Positions 8,396-18,100 of a stretch of DNA of 64,000 nt are shown here, one piece after another. Made by a program: the position numbers and the translations under genes. The notes under the pieces are model-generated. The model was not told the origin of the DNA, searched no databases, and was given only the letters and a program-made list of their open reading frames with translations. Location of the stretch: NCBI RefSeq assembly GCF_002970975.1, contig NZ_KZ672983.1:248001-312000 (forward strand), read 5' to 3'. The stretch's first letter is position 1. Every line of letters starts with the position of its first letter. The stretch is from Microbacterium halophytorum (lineage in GTDB: Bacteria > Actinomycetota > Actinomycetes > Actinomycetales > Microbacteriaceae).

Positions 8396-11300
8396 TCTTC
8401 TCCTCCGGCGCCGGGCGCCGACGTCGCGTCGGCCTCGGAGCCCTCGTCCAGATAGACCCAGCCGATGGCACCATGCCACCTGTTGCTCATCGGTCCGATC
8501 CGGTAGTTCCAACGGTAGGACGGCTGGATCATGATCCGGTCAATCGTGCCCGACCAGCCCGGGATTGCGGACATGTCGATCTCGTAATCGTGGAAATCCG
8601 CGCCGGGCACGAGCGGAATGACCACGCCCCGACGCCCCGGCTCGTTGCCGGGCGGCGTACCGCTGCGCGGCCGGTCGAACTCCGGATCGTCCGCCGTGGC
8701 GAACAGCACGTACGCCGTCTGCCGATTGTCGGGGTTCGACATCCGGATGTGCACGGTGTCGACGGTGTCCGCGTCGACGCCGAGCCCCGCCGGCGAGAGC
8801 AGCGTCGGCTCGTACCCCGTCGTGCCGCTGACGCTCCCGCGCGAGACCGTGACGGGCTCGTAGCCGTCGTCGGCCGGCACCTGCGAGACCTCCGGCGCCG
8901 AGAACGTCCGCAAGCGCAGGCTGCGCTTCGACGAGGCCTCCGGCCCGTGCCAGCGACCGCCGGCGGTGACGCTGTAGTACTCCCCGCCCTCCGGGTACAG
9001 CCCCTGGTCGTTGTAGCCGACGCCGTAGCTTCCGGATCCCGGCGTCGTGTAGGGGTTCGAGATGTCCACCGAGTACAGGGCATCCGGGTCGAGCCCGCTC
9101 AGCCCCGGGTACACGCTGACGAACCCGCCCGACGCCGTCACCTCGTCGGCCGGCACGCCTCCGACGAAGAGCTCGTCGCCCTCCGGGTCGGAGATGGAGA
9201 CCCGGAGGCAACCGCCCGGGTCGCCCGTCTTGTACGCCCAGAGGTCGAGCTGGGCGAGCGTCCCCGTGGTCACGCGCAGGGTCTGACGGCGCTCGAAGTT
9301 CCAGTTGATGTCCGCGACCTGGCGGAACGCTCCCGTCGAGTTGTCGACGTCGACGACGGTGTCCTCCGCCGGCACGCCCCGGCTCGGGCAGGACACGTCC
9401 GGATTCATCGTCCACCCCTCCCCCGAGTCGGTGAAGTCCCAGCGCGGTCCGGCCGTGTCGGCGACCTCGATCGACCCGACGGTGAGCGTGCCCTGCCCGG
9501 GAGCGAGCTCCACCCTGACCTGGTCGATCCGGTCGAGATCGATGCCGTCGATCGGCACGACGACGTCGGTGAAGCCCTGAGCCAAGCCGCGCACCTCATG
9601 GGCATTGACCTGGAACGCCACGGAGTGGGCCTCGTCGAACTCTCCGCCCGCGTCGCGCAATCGCACCGTTCCCGATACCGCATCGCTGGCGTTCCACAGC
9701 TGCAGCCGCACGACGTCGGCCGGGGCGAGGCCGAGGTCGTCGGGCGAGGTCAGCGCCAGGCCGTCCTCCGTGACCGGCGCCGTGAGCGTCCCCGCCCGCA
9801 CTTCCGCATCGGCCGACGCGGTCCACCCCTGGGCGTTGCCGGCTTCGGAGAAGCGCCACTGCCCCTGCCCGTCCTCCGACGGCCCGCCGAGGTACGCGAT
9901 CGCGGGCGTCCAGCTCACCTCGGGGCTTCCCGCGGCGACCTCGAAGCGGACGACGTCCCCCTCCGCGACCGCGATGTCGTCGGCCGTCAGCACGGACCCG
10001 AGCTCGTCCACCGTCGCATCCGCGACCGCCCTGCCGTCGATCGTGACGCTCACCGACGCCGTGCCCTCTGCCGCGATCGGGTATCCGCGCACCGAGATCA
10101 CGCCGTCGCGCGGCGCCGTCCAGCCGAGGGCGACGTCTGCCTCGCTGCCCGCGGTGAGCTCGAATGGGGTGGCCGCGCCGGATGCCGCGCCCGCACCGTT
10201 CGCGAGGGAGCGCCAGGAACCGGCGACCCTCCGCTGATGGGACCAGGCGCTGTCGTCGGCTCCGAGGTCGACGGAGGAATGGCTGATCCAATCCTGTTCG
10301 AGCTGGAGATTGCGCTCGTTCGTCAGGCCCGCCGTCGTGCCGCCGATGTGAGCGGTGAGGAAGCCGTTCGGCTCGAACGCGAAGTTGTCGGCGATCACGG
10401 CCTCGGGTGCGGGGCCGCTCCCGACCTGCGACACCGAACCGCCTCCCGGGTACGGGATGTAGCTGTGGTACCCGTTGCGCAGGAAGGTGTTCGCCCGGAT
10501 CTCGTTGTCCGTCGAATAGTCGTTCGCGCCGTGGATGGCGAGGTACTCGATCCCGCCGCCGTAGTTGTCGGCGAAGTAGTTGCCCGCGATCCGCACGTTG
10601 TGCGTGCGGGCCTCATGGTCGATCGCGACCATGTCGGGGTTCTGCGTGTTCGGGGTGTTCACGAAGACGTTGTTGGCGACCACGACGTCGCGAACGCTGC
10701 CCAGGTAGAGCGCTGCCGTGCCGTAGTCGGTGCGGCAGCCCGCCGAGCCGTCGAACGTCGAATCCCGCACCATCACATCCGACGCGGAGGAGATGGCGAG
10801 GCTGTCGGGGCATCCGGAATCGATCTGCGAAGGGACGTCGTCGGGGTGCGGGTTGTTGTTGTCGTCGTCCTTCTGCCGCAGGCCCTCGACCAGCACGTCG
10901 CGGAACACGCGGTTCGCCGTGGTCTCCAGCGTCCCGCCGCCGCTGGCGTCGGTCACCTTGCCCTGGTTCGCGAACACGATCCCGTGCGCGTTGTGGGACG
11001 TGTCGATGTCGCGCAGAGTGACGCCGGACACCGCGGTGTCGGCGAGGGTCAGCTCACCGGTGTTCCGGATGAACATCCCGGCGACGCGGCTGTCGCTCAC
11101 CGATACGTTCTCGACCGTCAGCCCTTCGTGACCGGTCGACGAGTAGTCCAGGCGCATCCCGTAGTGGAACACGCCCCGGCCGTGGCCAGGATCTGTCCCG
11201 CCGATGTCCAGATCGGAGATGACGGTGTGATCGGCGTTCTTCACGACGACGGCGGCGTTGCTGCCGTTGTCGACGAACGTCGGGGCGGCGCCCTCGCCGT

Positions 11301-11619
11301 ACGACCCGATGCGGGCGGGATCGCCCTCCGCGCCCCGTGGGGCATTCACGACGAGCTGCTCGTCGAATGCGGCGCCGCGGGCCAGCAGCAGGCTGTCGCC
11401 GGGGCCGAGCTCGAGCCCCGCGACGGGGCCGAATCCGCACCAGGGCAGGTCAGGGTCCGTTCCCGGCCCCGCATCGGAGCAGGCCGGGTCACCGGCGCCC
11501 GAGACGTAGTAGTTCCTGCCGTCGTCCGCTTGCGCCGGCGCACCGGCGAAGCCGGCGAGCGCCGCGATCGTCACGGTCGCGGTCGCAGCGCCGAGCAGGC
11601 GGCGTCGTCGTTCCGACAT
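8392..11619 (-). CDS. Secreted right-handed beta-helix protein, putative polysaccharide lyase/hydrolase
   Basis: A 1075-residue protein. Residues 1-31 are an export signal with four arginines, a hydrophobic core and an APAQA cleavage site; the RRRRLLG start could fit Tat or Sec export. Residues of about 35-430 contain Asn-rich turns typical of parallel beta-helix enzymes (NNVFVNTPNTQNPDMVAIDHE, NVRIAGNYFADNYGGGIEY, NEIRANTFLRNGYHS). The remaining half looks like several beta-sandwich or carbohydrate-binding modules. It is the only secreted enzyme of the locus, so it probably makes the first extracellular cut before ABC import. The stop overlaps the LacI start by 4 nt. I cannot assign a PL or GH family, and the catalytic residues are unknown. 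Confidence 0.72.
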   Translation of the reverse strand: MSERRRRLLGAATATVTIAALAGFAGAPAQADDGRNYYVSGAGDPACSDAGPGTDPDLPWCGFGPVAGLELGPGDSLLLARGAAFDEQLVVNAPRGAEGDPARIGSYGEGAAPTFVDNGSNAAVVVKNADHTVISDLDIGGTDPGHGRGVFHYGMRLDYSSTGHEGLTVENVSVSDSRVAGMFIRNTGELTLADTAVSGVTLRDIDTSHNAHGIVFANQGKVTDASGGGTLETTANRVFRDVLVEGLRQKDDDNNNPHPDDVPSQIDSGCPDSLAISSASDVMVRDSTFDGSAGCRTDYGTAALYLGSVRDVVVANNVFVNTPNTQNPDMVAIDHEARTHNVRIAGNYFADNYGGGIEYLAIHGANDYSTDNEIRANTFLRNGYHSYIPYPGGGSVSQVGSGPAPEAVIADNFAFEPNGFLTAHIGGTTAGLTNERNLQLEQDWISHSSVDLGADDSAWSHQRRVAGSWRSLANGAGAASGAATPFELTAGSEADVALGWTAPRDGVISVRGYPIAAEGTASVSVTIDGRAVADATVDELGSVLTADDIAVAEGDVVRFEVAAGSPEVSWTPAIAYLGGPSEDGQGQWRFSEAGNAQGWTASADAEVRAGTLTAPVTEDGLALTSPDDLGLAPADVVRLQLWNASDAVSGTVRLRDAGGEFDEAHSVAFQVNAHEVRGLAQGFTDVVVPIDGIDLDRIDQVRVELAPGQGTLTVGSIEVADTAGPRWDFTDSGEGWTMNPDVSCPSRGVPAEDTVVDVDNSTGAFRQVADINWNFERRQTLRVTTGTLAQLDLWAYKTGDPGGCLRVSISDPEGDELFVGGVPADEVTASGGFVSVYPGLSGLDPDALYSVDISNPYTTPGSGSYGVGYNDQGLYPEGGEYYSVTAGGRWHGPEASSKRSLRLRTFSAPEVSQVPADDGYEPVTVSRGSVSGTTGYEPTLLSPAGLGVDADTVDTVHIRMSNPDNRQTAYVLFATADDPEFDRPRSGTPPGNEPGRRGVVIPLVPGADFHDYEIDMSAIPGWSGTIDRIMIQPSYRWNYRIGPMSNRWHGAIGWVYLDEGSEADATSAPGAGGEE

Positions 11620-11699
11620 GGTCGTAGTCCTCTTCTTCGAGTGTCAACGTGCGTCGTTCGGAAGGGTCGGGGCCGGCGGGAGCCGGCCCCGCCCCGTGG

Positions 11700-13130
11700 T
11701 CACTGCGTGGCCCAGTCCTCGCTCCAGCCGGACTTCTCCGCCGTCTCCTGCGCCCACGTCGTCCACTCGCCCTCGAGCGCGTCGAGCTGTTCGTCGAGGG
11801 TCTTCGTCTCCAGGAGGTATCCGTCGAGGATGTTCTTCCCGGCGTTCGCCATCGAGCGCCCGCTCAGGTTCATCGACTTCGCAAGCGCCCAGTCCCCCGC
11901 CATGAGGTCCTCGACACCCGGGGCGGGCTTCGCGTCGACGGTCGCCGGGATGCCGCCCGTCTCGTCGAGCCACGCCTGCCCTCCGTCCGGGCTCGTGGCG
12001 AACTGGAGGAACTTCACGGCGGCGTCGAGCTGGTCGCCCGTCACGGTCGCGGGGATCATGTAGTTCGTGCCGCCGGCCGCGGCACCGAACTTCGCCGTCG
12101 CGCCGCTCGACAGCGGGGTGGTCTCGGTCGTGATCGTCGGGAAGCCGAAGCTCGACCACTCCCAGTCCACGTCCGCGAGCGTGCCGGTGTTGAAGTTCGT
12201 GCCCCAGGCCATGGCCGCGTCGCCCGCCAGGAACTCGTCACCGCCGACGAACGTCGACGTCGGGGGGATGCCCGACCAGTTCGGAGTCGCGCACGCGTCG
12301 TAGACCTCCTTCGTCAGCCGCAGCGACTCGGCGACCTCCGGCGTCTCGGTCGCGTCCAGCTCACCCGTGAGGATCGCCTTCGACAGGCTCTTCCACGTCA
12401 CGGATCCGGCCGTGCCCTCCGTGCCGTCGGCCGCGTACTGGTCCCATTCGGCCACGTACTTGTCGAGCAGCATCGCGTAGATGGTCTCGCTGATCCATCC
12501 GGCGCCGAGAGACCCGCTGTCCATCGCCATCGGGGTGTACCCGGCATCGGAGAGCTTGTTGCAGGCGCCGATGAGGTCCTCGAAGGTCTCGACGTCGCCG
12601 TCGACTCCTGCCTCGGCGAAGGCATCCTCGTTGTAGAAGATTCCGGCGATGACGAGGTTGAGCGGTACCGATTCGAGATCGCCGCTGCCGTTGCGCTGCG
12701 CGTCGCCGTAATAGTTCTCGTCGAACATGTCGAGCCAGCGCTCGTTGCCTTCGACGTACGGGTTCGGCGCCTCGAGATACTCCGTGAGCGGCGTGACCTG
12801 ATCGGGGTTGTGCGGTGTCTGGCCGAAGATCAGCTCCGGCGCGGTGCCGGCGGCGAGCTGGGTCGACAGCGTATCGGCGAAGCTCGAGATCGGAAGGACC
12901 GTGGTCTCGACGTCGATGCCCGGCTCCGCCTCCTCGAAGCGTTCGATCATGCTCTCCCAGGCGGGCCCGAAGGAATCCGCCTGACTGTTCCATTGGTTCG
13001 GTCCGGCGAGCGTGATGGTGGTCTTCCCCTCCGCTCCCGCACCTCCTCCTCCGCCGCATCCGGCCGTGGCCAGTGCGATGGTCGTTGCCGCCGCGATCGC
13101 CGCCGCTGAGCGGTAGTGACGAGTCCTCAT
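11700..13130 (-). CDS. Sugar ABC transporter solute-binding lipoprotein
   Basis: A 476-residue family 1 extracellular solute-binding protein. The start at 13130 gives a clean lipoprotein signal with lipobox ATAGC (lipidated Cys25), followed by a glycine-rich linker. The mature part begins KTTITLAGPNQWNSQADSFGPAWESM and continues with the typical binding-protein ligand lobes (SGIPPTSTFVGGDEFLAGDAAMAWG). It would capture oligosaccharides outside the membrane and deliver them to the two permeases encoded just upstream in the same operon; the gap to the 13189 permease is 58 bp. No ATPase gene is in the operon, so a shared MsiK-like ATPase encoded elsewhere is assumed. The frame upstream of 13130 was rejected because it lacks a signal sequence. 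Confidence 0.9.
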   Translation of the reverse strand: MRTRHYRSAAAIAAATTIALATAGCGGGGGAGAEGKTTITLAGPNQWNSQADSFGPAWESMIERFEEAEPGIDVETTVLPISSFADTLSTQLAAGTAPELIFGQTPHNPDQVTPLTEYLEAPNPYVEGNERWLDMFDENYYGDAQRNGSGDLESVPLNLVIAGIFYNEDAFAEAGVDGDVETFEDLIGACNKLSDAGYTPMAMDSGSLGAGWISETIYAMLLDKYVAEWDQYAADGTEGTAGSVTWKSLSKAILTGELDATETPEVAESLRLTKEVYDACATPNWSGIPPTSTFVGGDEFLAGDAAMAWGTNFNTGTLADVDWEWSSFGFPTITTETTPLSSGATAKFGAAAGGTNYMIPATVTGDQLDAAVKFLQFATSPDGGQAWLDETGGIPATVDAKPAPGVEDLMAGDWALAKSMNLSGRSMANAGKNILDGYLLETKTLDEQLDALEGEWTTWAQETAEKSGWSEDWATQ

Positions 13131-13188
13131 CGATCGTCTCCTTTGTCGTGTGTGCTGGTGAGGTATGGGTTCTGGGTCCTGGTGCGCG

Positions 13189-14055
13189 TCAGTGCGCGCC
13201 CGCAACCCCGCCCTGGATGCCGGCGAGGAAGTACTTGGAGAAGACGACGAACAGCACCAGCAGCGGAATGCTCGCCACCAGATACCCCGCGAACAGCGGG
13301 CCGTACGCCGTGCCGCTCTGCCCTTGGAAGAACAGCAGGCCGACCGAGACGGTGCGCAGCGTGTTGTCCGTGATCGTCAGAAGCGGCCAGAAGAAGTCGT
13401 TCCACACGCTCTGCACCGTGACCAGCGCCACCGTGCCGATGACCGGCAGAGACAGCGGCATCATGATCGACAGGAAGATCCGGGGCGTGGATGCCCCGTC
13501 GAGCTGCGCCGCGTCGAACATCGTCTGCGGGATCCCCGCGATGAAGGTGCGCATCAGGATCGTGCCGAGCACGGCGCCCGTCGCGATGTGCGGGATGATC
13601 AGAACCCAGTACGTGTTGAGCATGCCCATGTTGCGCATCATCACGAACAGCGGGATGAGGCTCGCGATCGACGGCACCATCATCAGCGCCGCGATGAGCA
13701 CGAACAGCGTGTTCCTGCCGGGGAACCGGAAGCGTGCGAAGACGAAGGCTGCCACGAGCGAGACCGCGACGATGCCCACGACGGAGGCCGCGGCCACGAT
13801 GAGAGAGGCGATCAGGTACGGCTGCACCTGATGCCACGCCGTGGCGTAGTTCTCCCAGTGGAAGGGAAGCGCCGGGGCCCAGAAGTTCTCGTAGTACTGC
13901 TCGTTGTCCTTGAACGAGGTCACCACCATGAACAGGTACGGCGCAAGGCTCACCGCGACGAGTGCGATCAGGCCGGCGTGGACGCCGTACTGCCGGCGGG
14001 GGCGCCTGCGCACCGCACGGACGGCTGCCGCTGTCGGAGTCGTGAGAGTGGTCAT
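13189..14055 (-). CDS. Carbohydrate ABC transporter permease (MalG type)
   Basis: A 288-residue inner-membrane permease. About six membrane helices can be seen, starting with AGLIALVAVSLAPYLFMVV. The cytoplasmic EAA loop is present as MFDAAQLDGASTPRIFLSIM, the site where the ATPase docks. The N-terminus holds a basic stretch (RAVRRRPRRQ) before the first helix. It pairs with the MalF-type permease encoded 13 bp upstream to form the CUT1 channel for the imported glycan fragment. Specificity is not readable from permease sequence; the neighbouring glycosidases suggest a rhamnose/galactose-containing oligosaccharide. Confidence 0.92.
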   Translation of the reverse strand: MTTLTTPTAAAVRAVRRRPRRQYGVHAGLIALVAVSLAPYLFMVVTSFKDNEQYYENFWAPALPFHWENYATAWHQVQPYLIASLIVAAASVVGIVAVSLVAAFVFARFRFPGRNTLFVLIAALMMVPSIASLIPLFVMMRNMGMLNTYWVLIIPHIATGAVLGTILMRTFIAGIPQTMFDAAQLDGASTPRIFLSIMMPLSLPVIGTVALVTVQSVWNDFFWPLLTITDNTLRTVSVGLLFFQGQSGTAYGPLFAGYLVASIPLLVLFVVFSKYFLAGIQGGVAGAH

Positions 14056-14068
14056 CCTGAGTCCTTTC

Positions 14069-15028
14069 TCAGCCCTCGGCCGGCGTGCGGCGGCGGGCGA
14101 AGACGACGATGCAGCTGAAGACGAGCGTGATCGCGAAGAGGGTCGTGGACAGCGCGGCCGCGTAGCCCCAGTCCTGGCCCTGATAGGCCACGTTGATGAT
14201 GCGGAGGATCGGGACGACGGTGGCGTTGTCCGGCCCGCCGCCCGTCACCACGTACGCCGTGAAGCCGTACTGCAGCGTGCCGACGATCGCGAGGAAGAAC
14301 AGGATCTTGATCTGGCTGACCATCATCGGCAGGTCGATCCGCCACACCCGCGCGAAGCGACCGACGCCGTCGAGCGCCGCCGCCTCGAGCACCTCCGACG
14401 GAATGTTCTGCAGCGTCGAGTAGAAGATCAGGAACGGGAGCCCCGCGATGAACGGGAAGCCGACGAAGAGCAGCGCGAGCATGGCGATGTCGGGGTCGCC
14501 CACCCAGTTCTGCGCGAGCGCACCCAGCCCCATGGCTTCGAGAGTGCGATTGATCACGCCGTTGTTCGGGTGGTAGAAGAACTGCCACACGAGGGCCGTC
14601 ACCACGCCGGGGAACGCCATCGGCACGATGAGCAGTGTGCGGTACACGAAGGCGGCCCGACGCCCGCGGAGCGAGACGAGCAGCTCGGCGGCGAAGAGGG
14701 GGATCGCCCAGGTGACGACCTGGAAGACGAAGATCAGGCCGAGGTTGCGGAACGAGTCCCACCAGATCGTGTCGGCGAACATCTTCGCGTAGTTGTCCCA
14801 GCCGATCATCGTCGACTCCGCGGCGGGCCTCCAGTCGAAGAACGAGTGGAAGATGCCGCTCAGCGCCGGGTAGTACTGGAATGCGCCGAGGATCAGGAAG
14901 ATGGGCACGAGCGCGATGTAGACGCCGGTCAGCCGGCGGGAGCCGCGCCGGCGGCGCACCGGGGGCGCCGGCGCGCCAGGCACGATCGCCGCCTGATCGA
15001 CCGCTGGCCTCTCGTCCGTCATGGACAT
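14069..15028 (-). CDS. Sugar ABC transporter permease (MalF type)
   Basis: A 319-residue permease and the first gene of the minus-strand part of locus 1. Helices include LTGVYIALVPIFLILGAFQ, LGLIFVFQVVTWAIPLFAA and TTLFAITLVFSCIVVFA; the EAA loop is VLEAAALDGVGRFARVWRI. A GAGGAGG ribosome binding site lies just upstream; the ATG at 15028 is 4 nt and the second ATG at 15022 is 10 nt from it, so either could be used. It forms a heterodimer with the 14055 permease. Its promoter region faces the alpha-L-rhamnosidase gene and contains the candidate LacI operator at 15064-15075, placed at the expected transcription start. Confidence 0.92.
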   Translation of the reverse strand: MSMTDERPAVDQAAIVPGAPAPPVRRRRGSRRLTGVYIALVPIFLILGAFQYYPALSGIFHSFFDWRPAAESTMIGWDNYAKMFADTIWWDSFRNLGLIFVFQVVTWAIPLFAAELLVSLRGRRAAFVYRTLLIVPMAFPGVVTALVWQFFYHPNNGVINRTLEAMGLGALAQNWVGDPDIAMLALLFVGFPFIAGLPFLIFYSTLQNIPSEVLEAAALDGVGRFARVWRIDLPMMVSQIKILFFLAIVGTLQYGFTAYVVTGGGPDNATVVPILRIINVAYQGQDWGYAAALSTTLFAITLVFSCIVVFARRRTPAEG

Positions 15029-15063
15029 ACATCCTCCTCATCGATGATGCTCGACCCGTTGAA

Positions 15064-15089
15064 TGAATCGATTTACCGATCTTGACCGA
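15064..15089. promoter_or_regulatory. Candidate LacI-family operator, copy 1 (26-bp direct repeat)
   Basis: This 26-bp segment matches the one at 15174-15199 at 22 of 26 positions, exactly 110 bp away. Its first half, TGAATCGATTTA, has a perfect AATCGATT palindrome at 15066-15073, the core form of many LacI-family operators. It overlaps the expected -10/+1 region of the minus-strand transporter promoter, so binding would repress. The likely binder is the LacI protein encoded at 7403-8395; this is inference. Confidence 0.6.
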
Positions 15090-15108
15090 GACCCAGCCCT
15101 CCTGTCAA
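15079..15108 (-). promoter_or_regulatory. Probable promoter of the locus 1 transporter operon
   Basis: On the minus strand TTGACA (15108-15103) is a perfect -35 box, followed after 18 bp by CAAGAT (15084-15079) as a weak -10. Transcription would begin near 15072, inside the palindromic operator. It is one of the few perfect -35 boxes in the window. Confidence 0.45.
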
Positions 15109-15173
15109 GACGCAATTTCCGTTGACTTTGGTGAGGCGTAGCTCACTCGCCAGTTGCGCGGGCTCACCAGAAG

Positions 15174-15199
15174 TGAAACCATTTACCGACCATGACCGA
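15174..15199. promoter_or_regulatory. Candidate LacI-family operator, copy 2 (26-bp direct repeat)
   Basis: The second copy of the 26-bp repeat begins TGAAACCATTTACCGA. Its palindrome is less perfect than copy 1 because the central CG is changed to CC. It overlaps the start codon (15192) of the alpha-L-rhamnosidase gene, so a bound repressor would block initiation or early elongation of that gene. Confidence 0.5.
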
Positions 15200-18100
15200 T
15201 CTTGTCGAAGCACGCACGGCGACGCAGCCGTCGCCACATCCCTCGAGACAGACTGCGGAGGCCCGTGCCGCCGACGGCGCGCCGCGAGCGCTCTCCGTCG
15301 CGCTGAGTCCGACACCGCGGCTGACCTGGCCCGTCGAACCGGGGCTCGACGTCACCCCGGCGACGATCGTGCGCGTTCACGACGAGTCCGGCGACCTGCA
15401 CGACGAGATCCGCCTGCCCCGCGGGGCCGCCCCCGAGGCGACAGTCCGACGGCCGCTCGCCCCGTTCTCCCGCTACCAGTGGAGCGTGCAGCCCCTCACC
15501 GCGGGCGCGCGCCGGACGACGTCGCTTCTCGACACGGCCGCATTCACCGGCGAGGACTGGACGGCGTCGTGGCTGACGGCACCCGCGGGGTCGACGATCA
15601 GGCGGCGGGTCCCCCGCATCGACGGAGTGCGGCGCGCCTGGCTGATGCTGACCGCTCAGGGGCTCGTCCGCGTGAGCATCGGGGGCCGCGTGGTGAACGC
15701 GTCGCACCTCGACCCCAGCCGCACCGACACCGTGCGCGCCCTGTACCGCTGCTACGACGTGACCGACCTCGTCGCCGGAGAGGCGACGACCCTCGACATC
15801 ACCGTCGGAACCGGGGAGTGGACGCGCACGGGGGAACAGCCGCGCGTACTGGTCGAGCTCGTCGTGCGCGACGATGCCGACGGCCTCGTCCGCGTCGCCC
15901 CTGACGAGGCATCACCGCTGCTGCGGAGCGCGATCACGGTCGACGAGCCGTTCTACCTCGAGAGGCACGAGCCCCGGGTGGACGGTTCCGCGACCGGTGG
16001 CTCACCAGGGCTCGTCGAGGATCCGCATCCTTCGTTCCCGCTGCCGAGCAGCATCGGCCCTGACCCTGCGCCGCCGATCCGGCGCATCGCGACGCGCGGG
16101 CTCCGCGAGCTCGCGCGCGGCCCCGGCGTCCGGGTCTTCGACGCCGGTACGAATATCGCGGGGAGGGCGCGCATAGCCCTTCCTCATCCCCTCCCGGAGG
16201 GCACGACGGTCCGTCTGACGCACGGCGAGCACCTCGATCGCGAGCGCCGGCTCGATACGACGAACCTCAGCATGCCGCAGGATCGGGACCGCCCCCGCCA
16301 GGTGCTGGAGTGGGTCAGCGACGGCCGTGCCACGACGATCGAGCCGTGGTTCGCGTACTACGGGTTCCGGTACGTCGAAGCGACGGGGCTCCCCGCGACC
16401 CTCGAGGTGGTGGCCGAGGCCGACCTGATGCACAGCGACGTGCGCGCCGCCGGACGCATCGACACCGACTCCCGTGTGATCACGGAACTCCTGGCCCGGG
16501 CGGAGCGCACCTTCCTGAACAACGTGCACGGCGTTCCGGAGGATTGCCCGACCCGCGAGCAGGCGGCGTGGACGGGGGACGCGGCTTCGGTCGCCGAGTA
16601 CGCGCTCGCGGCGTTCCGCAGCGAGACGTTCCTGCGCAAGTGGATCCAGGACCTCGTCACCAGCATCCGACCGTCGGGGGAGCTCCCCTCGGTGGCACCG
16701 GACGTCCGCGCCGACAAGTTCCGCGCGGATCCGGTGTGGGGTGCGGCGCTGCATCGCCTGCTGCACGGGCACTGGATGCACTACGGCGACGCGGAGCTCG
16801 TGGACTCGGCCCTGCCGGCGCTGAGGCGCTGGGCCGATTTCCAGTGGTCGGGCCGCGACGAGCAGGGGATCGTCGGCGAGGCTCCCGTCAGCCATGGGCA
16901 GGACTGGTTGGCACTGGAGCAGACCCCCGCGCAGCTGCTGCACACCGCGGCGGTGATCGACTGCCTCGAGACCCTCGCCGCCCTGGAGACGGCGCTCGGC
17001 ACGGCTTCCGAGGCGCGCCGCAGGGTCTCCCAAGCGGCCGCGCTGCGCACGGCGGCGCGAGCCGCGTTCGTCGACTCCGACAGGGGCGTCGTCGCCAACG
17101 GCTCGCAGGGCTCGTATGCGGTCGCGCTCGAAGCGGGCGTGCTCACCGAGGCCGAGGCACCGCTGGCCGTGCGGCGCATCGTCGGCGACATTCGCGCCCG
17201 AGGCTCCCGCGTGAGCGGTGGCTTCGCCACTGTCCGGGCGATCGTCCGCACCCTGAGCGCAGCGGGCGAGCACCGAACACTGCTGGACGTCGTGAGCCAA
17301 CCAGCCGAACCAGGGGTGGGCGCCATGCTCGCGACCGGCCCCGGCACGTTCTGGGAGTCGTGGTGGATCGATCCGGAGAACGTCGGAACCGGCTCCCTCG
17401 ACCACGTCGGGCTCGGCGGGCCGTTCGCCGGTTGGGTGTGGGAGGGCGTGCTCGGCCTGCGGCCGACGTCGCCGGGATACCGGAGCTTCGACCTCGAACC
17501 GGTCCTCATCGGGGGAATGGAGCGGCTCGCCGTCACGACGCCGCTCCCTCGCGGCGACCTCAGCATCGCCGTCGCCCGAGCCGGTGACCTCATGACCGTG
17601 TCCACAACGGTTCCCGGGGGAACGTCGGGGCGGCTCCGCCTCCCCGACGGCCGTTCCGTTCGGCTCACGGCGGGCGCCCACCGATTCGAGTGCCGCCTGC
17701 GCTCCGCGGGTTCCGACCCCGCGGAGCGCGCGGGCAGCCCTCCGCCCGTCGCCGCGCCCGTGCCATGGCAGGCGCCTCCGCTCGCGCCCGTCGCCGCGGA
17801 CGTGGATCGACCGCCGTTCCGCATGAGCGCGGCGTCGCTGTCGCCGGGCGCGGGCGAACCCGCCGCCACGGATCGGGAGCGCCTCGACTGCACGCCGGTT
17901 CCGCACGCGCAGCCGCCCGGCCCCGTGGTCGAGGTCAGGGCGGGCACCCCCGCCGCTTCCCCCACGGTCGTGCTGCGCCCCGAGCAGCCGCTCGATCTGC
18001 GAGGGGCTCGCTTCGCGTATGCGTCTCTGGATCTGTGCTTGGCGCGGCCGGAGACGACATGCCACCTCCTGCTCATCGTGCGGTCGGCCGATGGCAGCGA

